Source: an uncultured Flavihumibacter sp. (GTDB lineage Bacteria > Bacteroidota > Bacteroidia > Chitinophagales > Chitinophagaceae). Taken from it: DNA of 41,570 bases. The stretch is from contig CABHOW010000161.1 of the NCBI GenBank assembly GCA_902168225.1, forward strand, positions 1 through 41,570, given 5' to 3'. Shown piece by piece: positions 14,328-23,429 of this stretch. The notes under the pieces are model-generated. The model ran no database searches. It worked only from the letters and a program-made list of their open reading frames with translations, and was not told the origin of the DNA. The translations under genes and the position numbers were made by a program. Position 1 is the stretch's first letter. Each line of letters opens with the position of its first letter.

Positions 14328-15181
14328 TACAAATACTTCCTAAACCAGGTTAATTGTCGCTTTGCGTATTGCCGGGTATGCACTTTTATTTGATGTGTGG
14401 CTTCATCCAAACTGATATCACCATCGAGATAATCAAAAATTTCTTTATATCCCACAGTTTGTAAAGCTGTTTTGTTGCGATAACCTATAACAGATTCAAC
14501 TTCGTTTACCAAACCTTGTGCTATCATCATTTCTACACGTTGGTCGATTCTTGCAGACAAAGCCTCTATAGGCATTTCTAACAATTTAGTTTCGATCATG
14601 AACGGGCGTTGTTTTTTTGCAGCCGACCGATATGTTATGATGGATTTACCGGTTGCTAAAAATACTTCTAGTGCCCGCATCAGTCTTTGTGGATTCTGTT
14701 TCTCCGCCTTTTCCCAGAATAAAGGATCTTTATGCTTTAGTTCGTTTTGTAACCATATTAACCCTTTTTGCTCATACGCAGCAATAATATCGGCTCTTAC
14801 CCCTTCAGGAATTATCGGCATGGGATCTATCCCCTCCATAAAGGCTTTGATATACAACCCTGTTCCACCAACCATTACTACGCTATCGCTATGTTGAAAT
14901 AGCTCCTCTACTTTTTGTAAAGCATACTGTTCAAAATAACCCGCATTAATATCTTCTGTAATACTGTGTGAAGCAATAAAATAATGAGGTACAGCCGCTA
15001 ACTCCGCTGTAGTAGGTCTTGCTACCCCTATACATAGCTCTTTATAACATTGGCGTGAATCTGCTGAAATAATGGATGCCCCTAACTGCTGAGCAAGTTG
15101 AATAGCGTAAGCTGTTTTTCCAACAGCTGTTGGTCCGGCAACGATATAAACTTTTTTAGCAAGCTTGTTATCAGAAATCAT
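14327..15181 (-). CDS. miaA: tRNA dimethylallyltransferase
   Basis: Adds a dimethylallyl group to N6 of adenosine 37 in tRNAs reading UNN codons. The P-loop GPTAVGKT is near residue 16, followed by SADSRQCYKELCIGVARPT and the VGGTGLYIKAF motif; the length of about 284 residues is normal. The start is uncertain among ATG 15181 (MISDNK, AGGAGG 9 nt upstream), ATG 15190 (AGGAGGT 7 nt upstream) and GTG 15199. All overlap the 3' end of the upstream gene, so the two are translationally coupled. The stop codon TAG abuts the island repeat. A MiaE-like hydroxylase, acting later at the same tRNA base, lies at 37490-38104. Confidence 0.95.
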   Translation of the reverse strand: MISDNKLAKKVYIVAGPTAVGKTAYAIQLAQQLGASIISADSRQCYKELCIGVARPTTAELAAVPHYFIASHSITEDINAGYFEQYALQKVEELFQHSDSVVMVGGTGLYIKAFMEGIDPMPIIPEGVRADIIAAYEQKGLIWLQNELKHKDPLFWEKAEKQNPQRLMRALEVFLATGKSIITYRSAAKKQRPFMIETKLLEMPIEALSARIDQRVEMMIAQGLVNEVESVIGYRNKTALQTVGYKEIFDYLDGDISLDEATHQIKVHTRQYAKRQLTWFRKYL

Positions 15182-15740
15182 GATTTGCATCCTCCTCACC
15201 TCCTACATCTTCTTTATCTCCGGCATCCTCTGCCTCCTCTCCTTCTTCCCCAAAACCATCAGCAGCATCGGCTAAATCATATTTCTCTTCGATATCTGCA
15301 AACTTATCTCCCAATAAACTTTTGGTACCATATTGTTGTGGACCAATACCTTCTGTACGCGTAATCACAGGGTATGTGAGTCTACTATTTTCTTCTTTTG
15401 AAACATTGATCAATGCTATGAGGAAAGTCCAATGCTTATTGAAGTCGTATTCATATACAAATTTTTGATTGGTATCTTGAATCTCTGAACCGATCGTAGT
15501 TTCATGCATCAATAAGGGGGGAACACGATATGCTTTATCATATATCGCAAAACTTATTTCCCTCCCCCGCTGCCAATTATCGTTACTTCTATAAAATGTG
15601 GCCTGGTGTTTATTATCAAACTCATAGGATTTTAAAATAGCGAAATGTAGATCCTGAAAATATTGTGTATGTTTTATCACAATATCACGATAAACGGCAT
15701 CATCTTCTTCTAGATAAATCCTGAACTTTAAAATAGCCAT
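15171..15740 (-). CDS. pRiA4 ORF3-like protein with acidic tail
   Basis: 189 residues. Residues 1 to about 150 match the plasmid pRiA4b ORF3 family (FRIYLEEDDAVYRDIVIKHT ... LHFAILKSYEFDNKHQATFY ... FVYEYDFNKHWTFLI), a family often found as a passenger of mobile elements but common and chromosomal in Bacteroidota. The last 40 residues are an acidic low-complexity tail rich in E, D and G. Molecular function unknown. It lies in the same unit as miaA, overlapping its start; a separate promoter-like TTACTTTGC lies 22 nt upstream of the ATG. Confidence 0.85.
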   Translation of the reverse strand: MAILKFRIYLEEDDAVYRDIVIKHTQYFQDLHFAILKSYEFDNKHQATFYRSNDNWQRGREISFAIYDKAYRVPPLLMHETTIGSEIQDTNQKFVYEYDFNKHWTFLIALINVSKEENSRLTYPVITRTEGIGPQQYGTKSLLGDKFADIEEKYDLADAADGFGEEGEEAEDAGDKEDVGGEEDANHDF

Positions 15741-15762
15741 TGAAGGGGTTTGGGGTTATGGT

Positions 15763-15771
15763 GCAAAGTAA
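15763..15771 (-). promoter_or_regulatory. Candidate promoter of the pRiA4 ORF3-like gene and miaA
   Basis: TTACTTTGC on the minus strand differs from the Bacteroidota TAnnTTTGC -7 box by one base. It lies between the end of the CCA enzyme gene and the next ATG, suggesting an independent transcript. Confidence 0.35.
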
Positions 15772-15774
15772 AGA

Positions 15775-17193
15775 TTATTTGATCGGTTTTAATCCTAATT
15801 CAGCTGCTTTTTCGATCATAAAATGTTGAGCAGCTTCTAATTGATTGGGTATAACGCCATCTAGAATTGCTTCGCGAATAGCATCCTTAATAATACCTAC
15901 ATATTTTCCCGGTGTAAGTCCAAAAAAATCCATGATCATTTCCCCTGTAATAGGAGGTTGCCAATTTCGTAATCGATCACTTTCTTCTACGGCAGCCATT
16001 CTCTCTTTTACTAATTCAAAATTGGCCAAATATTTTTTTACCTTGGTTTTATTTTTGCTGGTAATATCTGCTGCGCAAAGGGTCATTAGATCATCGATAT
16101 CTTCCCCGGCATCAAATAATAACCTTCTGATAGCACTATCAGTAATATTTTCTTTGGTAACACTGATTGGTCGTAGATGCAGCAATACTAGTTTTTGCAC
16201 GTAACGCATGGGTTCATGAAGTGGTAGTTTTAGTTTAGCAAAAATTTTGGGTACCATTCTGGCACCTACTACTTCATGGCCATGAAAAGTATATCCGTGG
16301 CCTTCCTCAAATTTTTTTGTTGCCGGTTTTCCAATATCATGCAGTAAAGCGGCCCATCGAAGCCATAGATTATGGGTATGGGGCGCTATATTATCCAATA
16401 CTTGTAAAGTATGATAGAAATTATCTTTATGCCCTTTTCCATCTATATATACAGCTCCATGTAAATCCACCATTTGAGGAAAAATAAATTGTAATAAGCC
16501 AGATTGAAAAAGTAAGTCCCATCCGATAGAGGGCTTATCGCAAAGCATGATTTTATTGAGTTCGTCTGTGATACGCTCTTGAGAAATGATATGAATGCGT
16601 GCAGCACTCTCTTGTATAGCCGCAAAAGTGGTGGGATCAATGGAAAAACCCAGCTGCGCTGCAAAACGAATAGCGCGGAGCATCCGCAACGGATCGTCGC
16701 TGAAAGTTTGAACCGGTGCTAAAGGAGTTTGAATTTTTTTCTCTTCGATCGCTTTCAATCCATTAAAAGGATCGATCAATTGTCCAAATTCTTTTTCATT
16801 TAAACAAATGGCCAAAGCATTGATAGTAAAATCCCTTCTCCATTGATCATCGGATAAAGAGCCGGCATGTACTATTGGTTTTCTGCTATCCGTTTGATAA
16901 CTCTCTTTTCTTGCTCCTACAAATTCTATTTCCCAATCGCCCCATTTTATTTGAGCCGTTCCAAAATTTTTGAAATAAGCTACCGAAGGGCTGGGTCGTA
17001 ACGTATTTGCAAAAGCTTTCGCTAATGCTATTCCATCTCCTCTGCAAACAATATCTGCATCTTTAACAATACGATTTAATATTTTATCGCGCACATAACC
17101 CCCTATTAAGTAACATGGCGTTCCTAATTCGTCGGCTACTTTACCAATTTTTGAAAATAGGTTCTGCTCCTTTTCTGTAAACACTACATCCAT
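15775..17193 (-). CDS. cca: CCA tRNA nucleotidyltransferase with HD domain
   Basis: Adds or repairs the 3' CCA end of tRNAs; members of this group with an HD domain may also act as phosphohydrolases. The nucleotidyltransferase head has GGYVRDKIL and the metal-binding DADIV, with the RRDFTINALAI block. The HD domain carries HTLQVLDNI and ALLHDIGKP. I chose ATG 17193 (MDVVFTEKEQNLF, 472 residues): the longer open frame would run into the upstream gene, and a TACCTTTGC promoter element sits right before this ATG. It follows the glycosyltransferase gene by 22 nt. Confidence 0.93.
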   Translation of the reverse strand: MDVVFTEKEQNLFSKIGKVADELGTPCYLIGGYVRDKILNRIVKDADIVCRGDGIALAKAFANTLRPSPSVAYFKNFGTAQIKWGDWEIEFVGARKESYQTDSRKPIVHAGSLSDDQWRRDFTINALAICLNEKEFGQLIDPFNGLKAIEEKKIQTPLAPVQTFSDDPLRMLRAIRFAAQLGFSIDPTTFAAIQESAARIHIISQERITDELNKIMLCDKPSIGWDLLFQSGLLQFIFPQMVDLHGAVYIDGKGHKDNFYHTLQVLDNIAPHTHNLWLRWAALLHDIGKPATKKFEEGHGYTFHGHEVVGARMVPKIFAKLKLPLHEPMRYVQKLVLLHLRPISVTKENITDSAIRRLLFDAGEDIDDLMTLCAADITSKNKTKVKKYLANFELVKERMAAVEESDRLRNWQPPITGEMIMDFFGLTPGKYVGIIKDAIREAILDGVIPNQLEAAQHFMIEKAAELGLKPIK

Positions 17194-17197
17194 ACGT

Positions 17198-17206
17198 GCA
17201 AAGGTA
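17198..17206 (-). promoter_or_regulatory. Candidate -7 promoter element of cca
   Basis: TACCTTTGC on the minus strand is a full match to TAnnTTTGC. It lies 4 nt before the chosen ATG, implying a leaderless or nearly leaderless transcript. No clear -33 TTG was found. Confidence 0.5.
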
Positions 17207-17215
17207 CAAGATTGT

Positions 17216-18214
17216 TTAGGCAGGTAAAACAGATAATAATTGTTGCGCAGAAATGGTTTCTGCACAATTAAAATGTCCGTACGGACAAGCCACTTTACCA
17301 TGCAAACCACAAGGTTTACAAGCTAAAGGCTGTTTGGTTTCAATGATATAGCTTTTATCCGATAAGGGGCCATATCCAAATGCAGGTATCGTAGAGCAGT
17401 AAATGGCAGCAACTGGTGCATTAACGGCAGAACAGAAATGCATGGGTGCGGAATCATTCACATAATTCATGATGGCATCTTTCATAAGTGCAGCAGAGGA
17501 GAGAAAAGATAATTCGCCACATAAATCCACGATTTTTTTATGTGGTAATAAGGATTGAATATAGGTACTTGCTTCTTTATCGGCACCGGCTCCAACAATG
17601 TAAATAATTATTTCATCAGGCAATAGCTCGATAAAATCGGCCCATTTATGGGCCGGATATTGTTTTGTGAACCATACTGAAGAGGGTGCAATAACCAGAT
17701 AGGGTTGCTTTTTATAAGGCTTTACTTTTTCGAAATCTTCTATAGACGGATATAATCGAGGTAATGATACAGTGGCTCCTGCAAAGGCGGATAAGAGTAA
17801 ATGGTTTCTTTCGATCTCATGTAACGGGTTCTCCCGATTAGTCATTTCGTGCTTTACAACTTGTGAAAATAAAAAGCTAAATGGATTATTATGAAAACCA
17901 ATTTTTTGTTTGGCTCCTGAAAAAGCAGTTAAAAAACCTGTTGCAGCATACCGTTGTACATTAATAACGATATCATATTTGTTTTTCCGGATAGTTAGCA
18001 GTAACCTAAGTAGTGAACCATACTTGTCGTTTTGTTTATCCCAAATTAAAACAGCATTGGTATGAGGGTGCTTTTTAAAAAGAGACTCATTGCCTTTTCT
18101 TAAGGCAAAATCGATCCTATAGTCAGGAGATAACTTATGTAGGGATTCTATTAAAGAGGAAGCTAATACAACATCTCCAATAAAGGCAGTTTGAATAATC
18201 AGCACACGGGGCAT
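17216..18214 (-). CDS. Glycosyltransferase family 9 (heptosyltransferase-like)
   Basis: 332 residues, cytoplasmic face of the inner membrane. The N-terminus MPRVLIIQTAFIGDVVLASS is the signature of ADP-heptose:LPS heptosyltransferases (WaaC/WaaF/WaaQ type). The C-terminal half has the donor-site region (MNYVNDSAPMHFCSAVNAPVAAIY). A cysteine-rich end (CKPCGLHGKVACPYGHFNC) is seen in several family 9 members. It probably adds a sugar to the lipopolysaccharide core; donor and acceptor cannot be told. Minus-strand neighbour of cca. Confidence 0.88.
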   Translation of the reverse strand: MPRVLIIQTAFIGDVVLASSLIESLHKLSPDYRIDFALRKGNESLFKKHPHTNAVLIWDKQNDKYGSLLRLLLTIRKNKYDIVINVQRYAATGFLTAFSGAKQKIGFHNNPFSFLFSQVVKHEMTNRENPLHEIERNHLLLSAFAGATVSLPRLYPSIEDFEKVKPYKKQPYLVIAPSSVWFTKQYPAHKWADFIELLPDEIIIYIVGAGADKEASTYIQSLLPHKKIVDLCGELSFLSSAALMKDAIMNYVNDSAPMHFCSAVNAPVAAIYCSTIPAFGYGPLSDKSYIIETKQPLACKPCGLHGKVACPYGHFNCAETISAQQLLSVLPA

Positions 18215-18227
18215 GCCACAAATTTAC

Positions 18228-18440
18228 TTACTCGTACTCTAATTCATTACTATAAAACTCCCAATCAAAGAGAATATAACTTTGAGATATCTGTTTTAGG
18301 ATATTTGATAGACTTACTGTTGCTGTATTTTTCGTGGGAGGCATAGCACTAATAGCATGACCGGTAATGCCAATATCAAGTATTGCTTTGATAAAGGGCT
18401 GCATTTTATCTTTTGGAACGTCTAAGATTACTCTGGTCAT
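18228..18440 (-). CDS. Small protein of unknown function
   Basis: About 70 residues from ATG 18440 (MTRVILDVPKDKMQPFIKAI). An in-frame ATG at 18479 would add 13 lysine/tyrosine-rich residues and is less likely. The beta-strand-then-helix start resembles small Bacteroidota proteins beginning MTRIIVDIP, of no known function; some pair with toxins, but no toxin partner is seen here. It lies 13 nt before the start of the glycosyltransferase gene and so may be cotranscribed with it. Confidence 0.5.
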   Translation of the reverse strand: MTRVILDVPKDKMQPFIKAILDIGITGHAISAMPPTKNTATVSLSNILKQISQSYILFDWEFYSNELEYE

Positions 18441-18598
18441 TTTATAAAAATCTTTAACATAGTTACGATTATAATACATTGTTCAAAAACAAAAGTTCAA
18501 TTCTTTAACAAAATATAACCCGAAAAGTCCAACATTCTATTGATAATCAGTCTATTAACAGTATCAGGTAGTTCTGCACAGGTTTATGCACAAAGACT

Positions 18599-18607
18599 TA
18601 GCTTTGC
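18599..18607 (+). promoter_or_regulatory. Candidate -7 promoter element of dapD
   Basis: TAGCTTTGC fully matches TAnnTTTGC and lies 11 nt before ATG 18619. An ATG further upstream at 18586 would place the promoter inside the gene, so the element argues for the later start. Confidence 0.5.
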
Positions 18608-18618
18608 GAAAAAAATAC

Positions 18619-19428
18619 ATGTTGAAAGAGCAGGTTATTGCGGCATTTGCTGATAGAGACTTATTAAAAGACCCCATTTATGTGAATGCGGTAAAAGAAA
18701 CTATCGAGAAAATTGATAAAGGACAACTCAGGGTTGCGGAACCTAGTGAAAGTGGATGGGTTGTAAATGAGTGGGTTAAACAAGCCATTTTGCTCTATTT
18801 TGGTATTCAACAGATGCAAACCTGGGATTTGCCTCCCTTTGAGTTTTATGATAAAATGCGCTTGAAAAGTAATTACAAAGAATTAGGTGTTAGAGCTGTA
18901 CCACCGGCAACAGCTCGTTATGGGGCATATATTGCTAAAAGTGTAGTACTCATGCCAAGCTATGTTAATATTGGCGCTTATGTAGATGAAGGGTCGATGG
19001 TGGATACCTGGGCTACTGTTGGCAGTTGTGCGCAAATCGGGAAAAATGTTCACTTAAGCGGCGGCGTAGGAATCGGTGGGGTATTGGAGCCATTACAGGC
19101 TAGCCCGGTTATCATTGAAGATGGTTGTTTTCTTGGCAGCCGAAGTATTGTTGTGGAAGGGGTTATTGTAGAAAAAGAAGCAGTACTGGGAGCCAATGTA
19201 GTACTTACGCAATCTACAAAAATTATAGATGTAAGCGGCGATACGCCGGTTGAAATGAAAGGGCGGGTTCCTGCAAGAAGCGTTGTGATACCCGGTAGTT
19301 ATACAAAGAAATTTAATGCCGGAGAATATCAGGTTAGTTGTGCATTAATTATCGGACAAAGAAAACCTAGTACCGATTTAAAAACCAGTTTAAATGATGC
19401 ACTTCGCGATTTTAATGTGAGTGTGTAA
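18619..19428 (+). CDS. dapD: Tetrahydrodipicolinate N-succinyltransferase
   Basis: Transfers succinyl from succinyl-CoA to tetrahydrodipicolinate in lysine and meso-diaminopimelate synthesis (cytoplasm). An N-terminal helical domain is followed by hexapeptide repeats forming a left-handed beta-helix (SYVNIGAYVDEGSMVDTWAT, VHLSGGVGIGGVLEP, GCFLGSRSIVVEGVIV), the hallmark of the family. From ATG 18619 (MLKEQVIAAF) it is 269 residues, close to the usual length; ATG 18586 would add 11 residues. It is followed after 1 nt by a transporter gene, so the two are probably cotranscribed. Confidence 0.95.
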   Translation: MLKEQVIAAFADRDLLKDPIYVNAVKETIEKIDKGQLRVAEPSESGWVVNEWVKQAILLYFGIQQMQTWDLPPFEFYDKMRLKSNYKELGVRAVPPATARYGAYIAKSVVLMPSYVNIGAYVDEGSMVDTWATVGSCAQIGKNVHLSGGVGIGGVLEPLQASPVIIEDGCFLGSRSIVVEGVIVEKEAVLGANVVLTQSTKIIDVSGDTPVEMKGRVPARSVVIPGSYTKKFNAGEYQVSCALIIGQRKPSTDLKTSLNDALRDFNVSV

Positions 19429-19429
19429 A

Positions 19430-20368
19430 ATGTCTGACGCAACCCCAAAAACATATCAGTTAGCAGGTTTTATTTTTGCCATTGGAGGAGCTATTCTTTT
19501 TTCCACCAAAGCTATCTTAGTTAAGCTGGCATATATGCATACAAGCATTGATGCCATTAGTTTACTGGCGTTAAGGATGGTATTTTCACTACCGTTTTAC
19601 CTGGTTGCGGCATGGCTTGGAAGTAAAAAAGAAAATAAAATCTATTTATCATACAAGCAAATCGGCTGGATAATTATATTAGGAATTTTTGGTTATTACC
19701 TGAGTAGTTTATTTGATTTTATCGGATTACAATATGTTTCAGCAGGATTGGAGAGACTAATTCTCTTTTTATATCCCACATTTGCTGTTTTATTGAATAC
19801 GTTTCTTTTCAAAGTAGCACTAAAAAGAATACAAGTTATAGCCCTGGCACTATGTTATGCCGGAATCGGAATTGCTTATTTCGCGGAAATCCAAACAGAT
19901 TTTAGCATTCCCGGCTTTTATTATGGTTCTTTTATGATCTTTTTATGTGCTATCACTTATTCATTTTATTTAGTGGGTACAGGGAAACTCGTACAAGCAG
20001 CCGGAACTACCCGTTATACTGCTTATGCCATGTTAGCTGCCAGTGCCGGCGTTTTCATTCATTTTATATGTACGAGATCTATTGCTACTATTCATTTTTC
20101 ACCAATGCTTATATATTATGCGCTAGCTTTAGCGTTGATAGCTACCGTTATCCCCTCATTTTTAATGAGCGCAGGAATGAAAAGAATTGGCAGTAATAAT
20201 GTGTCCATTATAACAAGTGTTGGTCCGGTTTCTACTATTATACAAGCTTATTTTATTTTGGGTGAAAAAGTATTGTTCCTACAAATTGCAGGAACAATAC
20301 TGGTAATAGCCGGGGTGGTGCTTATTGGTTGGCAAACCCAAAAAAATCAAGAGGATACGGGATTCTAA
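19430..20368 (+). CDS. EamA-family (DMT superfamily) transporter
   Basis: 312 residues with ten predicted membrane helices in two repeated EamA halves (about 10-150 and 160-300); the second half ends GEKVLFLQIAGTILVIAGVVLIGW. Drug/metabolite exporters of this group move amino acids, nucleosides or other small molecules; the substrate is not predictable. ATG 19430 was chosen over GTG 19421, because it lies 1 nt after the dapD stop. Coupling with dapD hints at amino acid export, but that is only context. It converges with the next gene, leaving 2 nt. Confidence 0.88.
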   Translation: MSDATPKTYQLAGFIFAIGGAILFSTKAILVKLAYMHTSIDAISLLALRMVFSLPFYLVAAWLGSKKENKIYLSYKQIGWIIILGIFGYYLSSLFDFIGLQYVSAGLERLILFLYPTFAVLLNTFLFKVALKRIQVIALALCYAGIGIAYFAEIQTDFSIPGFYYGSFMIFLCAITYSFYLVGTGKLVQAAGTTRYTAYAMLAASAGVFIHFICTRSIATIHFSPMLIYYALALALIATVIPSFLMSAGMKRIGSNNVSIITSVGPVSTIIQAYFILGEKVLFLQIAGTILVIAGVVLIGWQTQKNQEDTGF

Positions 20369-20370
20369 AT

Positions 20371-22254
20371 TTATTCAGCGTGACTATAAGCAACTTCTAA
20401 ATCACTTAGTTTTTCAAATTGCTCAATCGTCAATGGTTTGGTAATAAAATGTGTTACGTTACTATATTTTTTTGACCTTTCATAATCGTTATGATCAATG
20501 GAAGAGGTGAGAATAATAACTGGCCATGGTTGCCCCATCTTTTCATACTCTTTCAAAAAGTCCCACCCGGAGCGACCTGCAAAATTTAAATCCAGAAAAA
20601 TCTTTCGTTTCAGATTCGGGTTCTCCTTTATATATTTCAGTGCATCATCAATATCGTCAAAGGAATGAACAGGTAAGCTCGGCATCACATTTTTAATAAT
20701 CAATCCATTCAATTTATTTACCAAATGATCATCATCCACTAAACAAATCTCTTCTATAGCCTGGTTTAATAAATATTTATTCAATGAAATACTACTAGAG
20801 GAAGCAAAGTTAATCTGATCATTGAGTTTATATATCGCATCATTCATCAGGTTCGCCGATTTTTCTACTTCTGCAAAAATTTGTGAATAACTATACACGG
20901 TATTATCCTGAAACTTAGCTGTTTGTATAAGTTGTAAGATCTTAGAAAATTCATGTCGCAATTCGTGAGAAGTAATAAATGAAATTTTCTTCAAATGTGC
21001 CATTTGTTCTTGTACTTCTTTTTCGGATACTTTCTTAAGTGTAATATCTTTCTGGATAGTTATGTAGCCTGTAACATTACCATCTTTATCATAAATGGTT
21101 TCAATCATAATATCGAGCCACAGCTTTGACCCGCTTTTGGTATAATAAAGAACCTCAGTTCTGATACCCCTACCTTGTTCAATTACACGTTTAATCTTCT
21201 GCAATGTTTCTTTGTTTGTTTCAGGTCCTCTTAAAAAACTTCCTGGCTGTTTGCCTACCACCTCACGCATACTATATCCGGTAACTTTCACGAATGCATC
21301 GTTTACCCAGGTAACTTGATTATCGGGGTTTGTAAGGATCACAATGCTACTGATCTTTTGTGCGATCTTTGTAAATTTTCCAAATTCAATTTTGGTATTT
21401 TCCATCAACTCCTGTTGCCTTTTAATTTGCAATTGAGCCTCTTTTACAGGAGTAGTGTCTAAACAAGTTCCGGTATACCCTAAAAATTCACCCAACTGAT
21501 TATATAATGGGTTCCCTTTAATAGTTAGCCATCGGTAACTACCATCTCTTTTACGAAATCTAAAAGTAATGGCATAAAAAATTTGTTTTTGAAAAGCTGC
21601 TTTACGTTCCTCCATAACTGCTTCCAAATCTTCCGGATGAACTGCTTGCAACCAACCAACACCAAGTTCATCATCTAGCTCATTACCGGTGAAATTAAGC
21701 CAAGCTTTATTTACAAAAATAATATGATGCGCTTCGTCTGCTAACCACATCATATCCGGCATCTGGTTGGCAATATCCCTAAACCATTCACTCCGATAAC
21801 CTTCTTCAATAGATAGCTTTTTTTGTTTTGGTCTTTCCGTTCCATTATGTATAACAGTTAACCCGCTTTCTTTCCCGATTTGTAATACACCAAGTATACT
21901 TCCTTTTTTATCACGTATTAAACTTAATTCATAAATAACACGAGAGGATTGATTAGACCCTTGCAAAGATTTATATTGAAGGGATACCGTATTAGATTGT
22001 CCGTGAGTACATTCACGAATGCCCTGTTTAAACTGAACAAAATCATCTGTATTCACAAGTGCATCAAAATTTATATCTAACATAGATTCTCCAAGGATTT
22101 GACACCGCCTTTGAAAGGCTTCATTGGTAAACGTAATATTACCTTGTACATCAGTTGTAATGATATAATGATTATTAGAGTGAATTATGGAAGCAATTTT
22201 TTTATCTATATTGTAGGGATATCGCATGAGCAGCATTTTTAGTTTAACATTCAA
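20371..22254 (-). CDS. PAS(3)-DHp-REC signalling protein without ATPase domain
   Basis: 627 residues, no signal peptide or membrane segment, so cytoplasmic. Three PAS domains lie at about 20-130, 158-275 and 290-410 (the third with VTGYSMREVVGKQPGSFLRG and a PAC end). A two-helix DHp-like segment carries SHELRHEF (H430, H434). A receiver domain at about 500-620 has VDDD, FLDLNF (phospho-acceptor D555), LTSS and TKPL. The catalytic ATP-binding (HATPase) domain of a kinase is missing: nothing stands between the DHp helices and the receiver. A paralogue with one PAS lies at 23430-24509. It may be a phosphorelay intermediate or a sensor phosphorylated in trans. It may share a transcript with the lone receiver upstream (12-nt gap). 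Confidence 0.85.
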   Translation of the reverse strand: MNVKLKMLLMRYPYNIDKKIASIIHSNNHYIITTDVQGNITFTNEAFQRRCQILGESMLDINFDALVNTDDFVQFKQGIRECTHGQSNTVSLQYKSLQGSNQSSRVIYELSLIRDKKGSILGVLQIGKESGLTVIHNGTERPKQKKLSIEEGYRSEWFRDIANQMPDMMWLADEAHHIIFVNKAWLNFTGNELDDELGVGWLQAVHPEDLEAVMEERKAAFQKQIFYAITFRFRKRDGSYRWLTIKGNPLYNQLGEFLGYTGTCLDTTPVKEAQLQIKRQQELMENTKIEFGKFTKIAQKISSIVILTNPDNQVTWVNDAFVKVTGYSMREVVGKQPGSFLRGPETNKETLQKIKRVIEQGRGIRTEVLYYTKSGSKLWLDIMIETIYDKDGNVTGYITIQKDITLKKVSEKEVQEQMAHLKKISFITSHELRHEFSKILQLIQTAKFQDNTVYSYSQIFAEVEKSANLMNDAIYKLNDQINFASSSSISLNKYLLNQAIEEICLVDDDHLVNKLNGLIIKNVMPSLPVHSFDDIDDALKYIKENPNLKRKIFLDLNFAGRSGWDFLKEYEKMGQPWPVIILTSSIDHNDYERSKKYSNVTHFITKPLTIEQFEKLSDLEVAYSHAE

Positions 22255-22266
22255 AAGAAAAAAAAT

Positions 22267-22668
22267 TTAGTCCAAGTATTTTAAATTTATCACTTCATCA
22301 ATTACAGTTGTTAACATTAAAAAATCTTTTGATTTATCCAGGAAATAATTAGCCCCTAGTTCTAAACAAGCTAATCGATAATCTGAAATCGTATTATTAG
22401 TAAGCATGATGATCACAGGTTTAACTTTATGCTTCTCTCTGATCTTTTTTAATACCTCTATTCCGCTGAAATCGGGTAGGTTGATATCAAGTATCACAAT
22501 ATCCGGAAGCTTAGCTGCCACTAAAGCTAAGCCTTGCTCAGCATTTACGGCTGAACGAATAGAACTATCGGGGGCATACTCATTAATGAGTGCGGCTAAC
22601 CTATCTAAAATAAAATGAGCATCATCCACGATAAGAATTTGTAATGAGCGAGTAATCATTTGTATCAT
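22267..22668 (-). CDS. Single-domain response regulator (CheY-like)
   Basis: 133 residues: a receiver only, with acidic pair VDDA, phospho-acceptor in ILDINLPDFSG, LTNN and the conserved lysine in DKS. There is no output domain, so it probably shuttles phosphoryl groups or binds a partner. ATG 22668 (MIQMITRSL) and ATG 22659 are both possible. A strong terminator of the upstream gene separates it from the LuxR-type regulator. It is followed by the three-PAS protein after 12 nt, and the pair probably works together. Confidence 0.88.
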   Translation of the reverse strand: MIQMITRSLQILIVDDAHFILDRLAALINEYAPDSSIRSAVNAEQGLALVAAKLPDIVILDINLPDFSGIEVLKKIREKHKVKPVIIMLTNNTISDYRLACLELGANYFLDKSKDFLMLTTVIDEVINLKYLD

Positions 22669-22691
22669 TCGGAGAACAAGGTAATACAGGC

Positions 22692-22726
22692 ATAAAAAAA
22701 GCTTTGTAGACCGCTCTACAAAGCTT
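22692..22726 (-). terminator. Rho-independent terminator of the LuxR-type regulator gene
   Basis: Perfect 12-bp stem AAGCTTTGTAGA / TCTACAAAGCTT (22699-22726) with a 4-nt loop, followed on the minus strand by a run of U. It lies 31 nt beyond the stop at 22758. Confidence 0.9.
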
Positions 22727-22757
22727 GTGTAGTTACCCCACTACAATATGTTACATA

Positions 22758-23396
22758 TTAAAAAAGTTTATGCTCAATGGCATACTTTACTAAATCTGCA
22801 TTATTACGGATATTCATTTTATCCATAATTCGAGACCTATAAGTACTGATAGTATTCACATTTAAAGACAAACATTCGCCTATTTCTGAGATAGACTTTC
22901 CTTCTACGATCATGCGTAATACTTCATACTCCCTGTCTGATAAGTTTTCATGCGGTAATTTGGTGCCGTCATTTTCTAGAGATCCGGCTAATACTTCCGC
23001 TACCCTATTCGTAATATATTTTCGCCCACGCAATATCTGTTGTACAGCTGTAACCAGTTCATAAGGGGCACTTTCTTTGGTTAAATAACCGGAAGCACCT
23101 GCTTTAATCGCTCGAACTGCATATTGCTCCGGCGGATACATGCTTAACATCAAAACAGGGGTATTAGGGGCATGCGTTTTGATCTGCTTCAATATCTCGA
23201 TACCGGAATAGCCTGGCATACTTATATCAGAAATAATAATATCCCAACTTTCTTTTATGGCGCGCTTAAACAAATCTGCAGAATCTCCAACATCATGTAT
23301 GGTGGCAAAAGGCAAAGATTCCAATAGAATTTTTTTTAGCCCTTCCCTAATCAGTGTATGGTCGTCTGCAATTAAAATTTTCATAGCAACTGCCAT
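22758..23396 (-). CDS. NarL/FixJ-type response regulator with LuxR helix-turn-helix
   Basis: 212 residues. The receiver domain (5-120) has ADDH, phospho-acceptor in IISDISMPGYSG, and LTKES. A GerE/LuxR-type DNA-binding domain is at about 148-205 (LSDREYEVLRMIVEGKSISEIGECLSLNVNTISTYRSRIM). It binds DNA as a dimer after phosphorylation; the targets are unknown. Start ATG 23396, or ATG 23384 (MKILIADD). It lies 33 nt after the PAS-DHp-REC gene, and the only candidate promoter between them is TATCTTAGC (about 23414-23422, one mismatch). It is closed by a strong terminator. Confidence 0.92.
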   Translation of the reverse strand: MAVAMKILIADDHTLIREGLKKILLESLPFATIHDVGDSADLFKRAIKESWDIIISDISMPGYSGIEILKQIKTHAPNTPVLMLSMYPPEQYAVRAIKAGASGYLTKESAPYELVTAVQQILRGRKYITNRVAEVLAGSLENDGTKLPHENLSDREYEVLRMIVEGKSISEIGECLSLNVNTISTYRSRIMDKMNIRNNADLVKYAIEHKLF

Positions 23397-23429
23397 TATT
23401 GAGGAAATCAGCTGCTAAGATAAGAGAAT

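Noticed and set aside
17194..17310. N-terminal extension of the CCA enzyme to 17310
   Set aside because: It would overlap the glycosyltransferase gene; the added residues are not family-like and the promoter element lies inside it.
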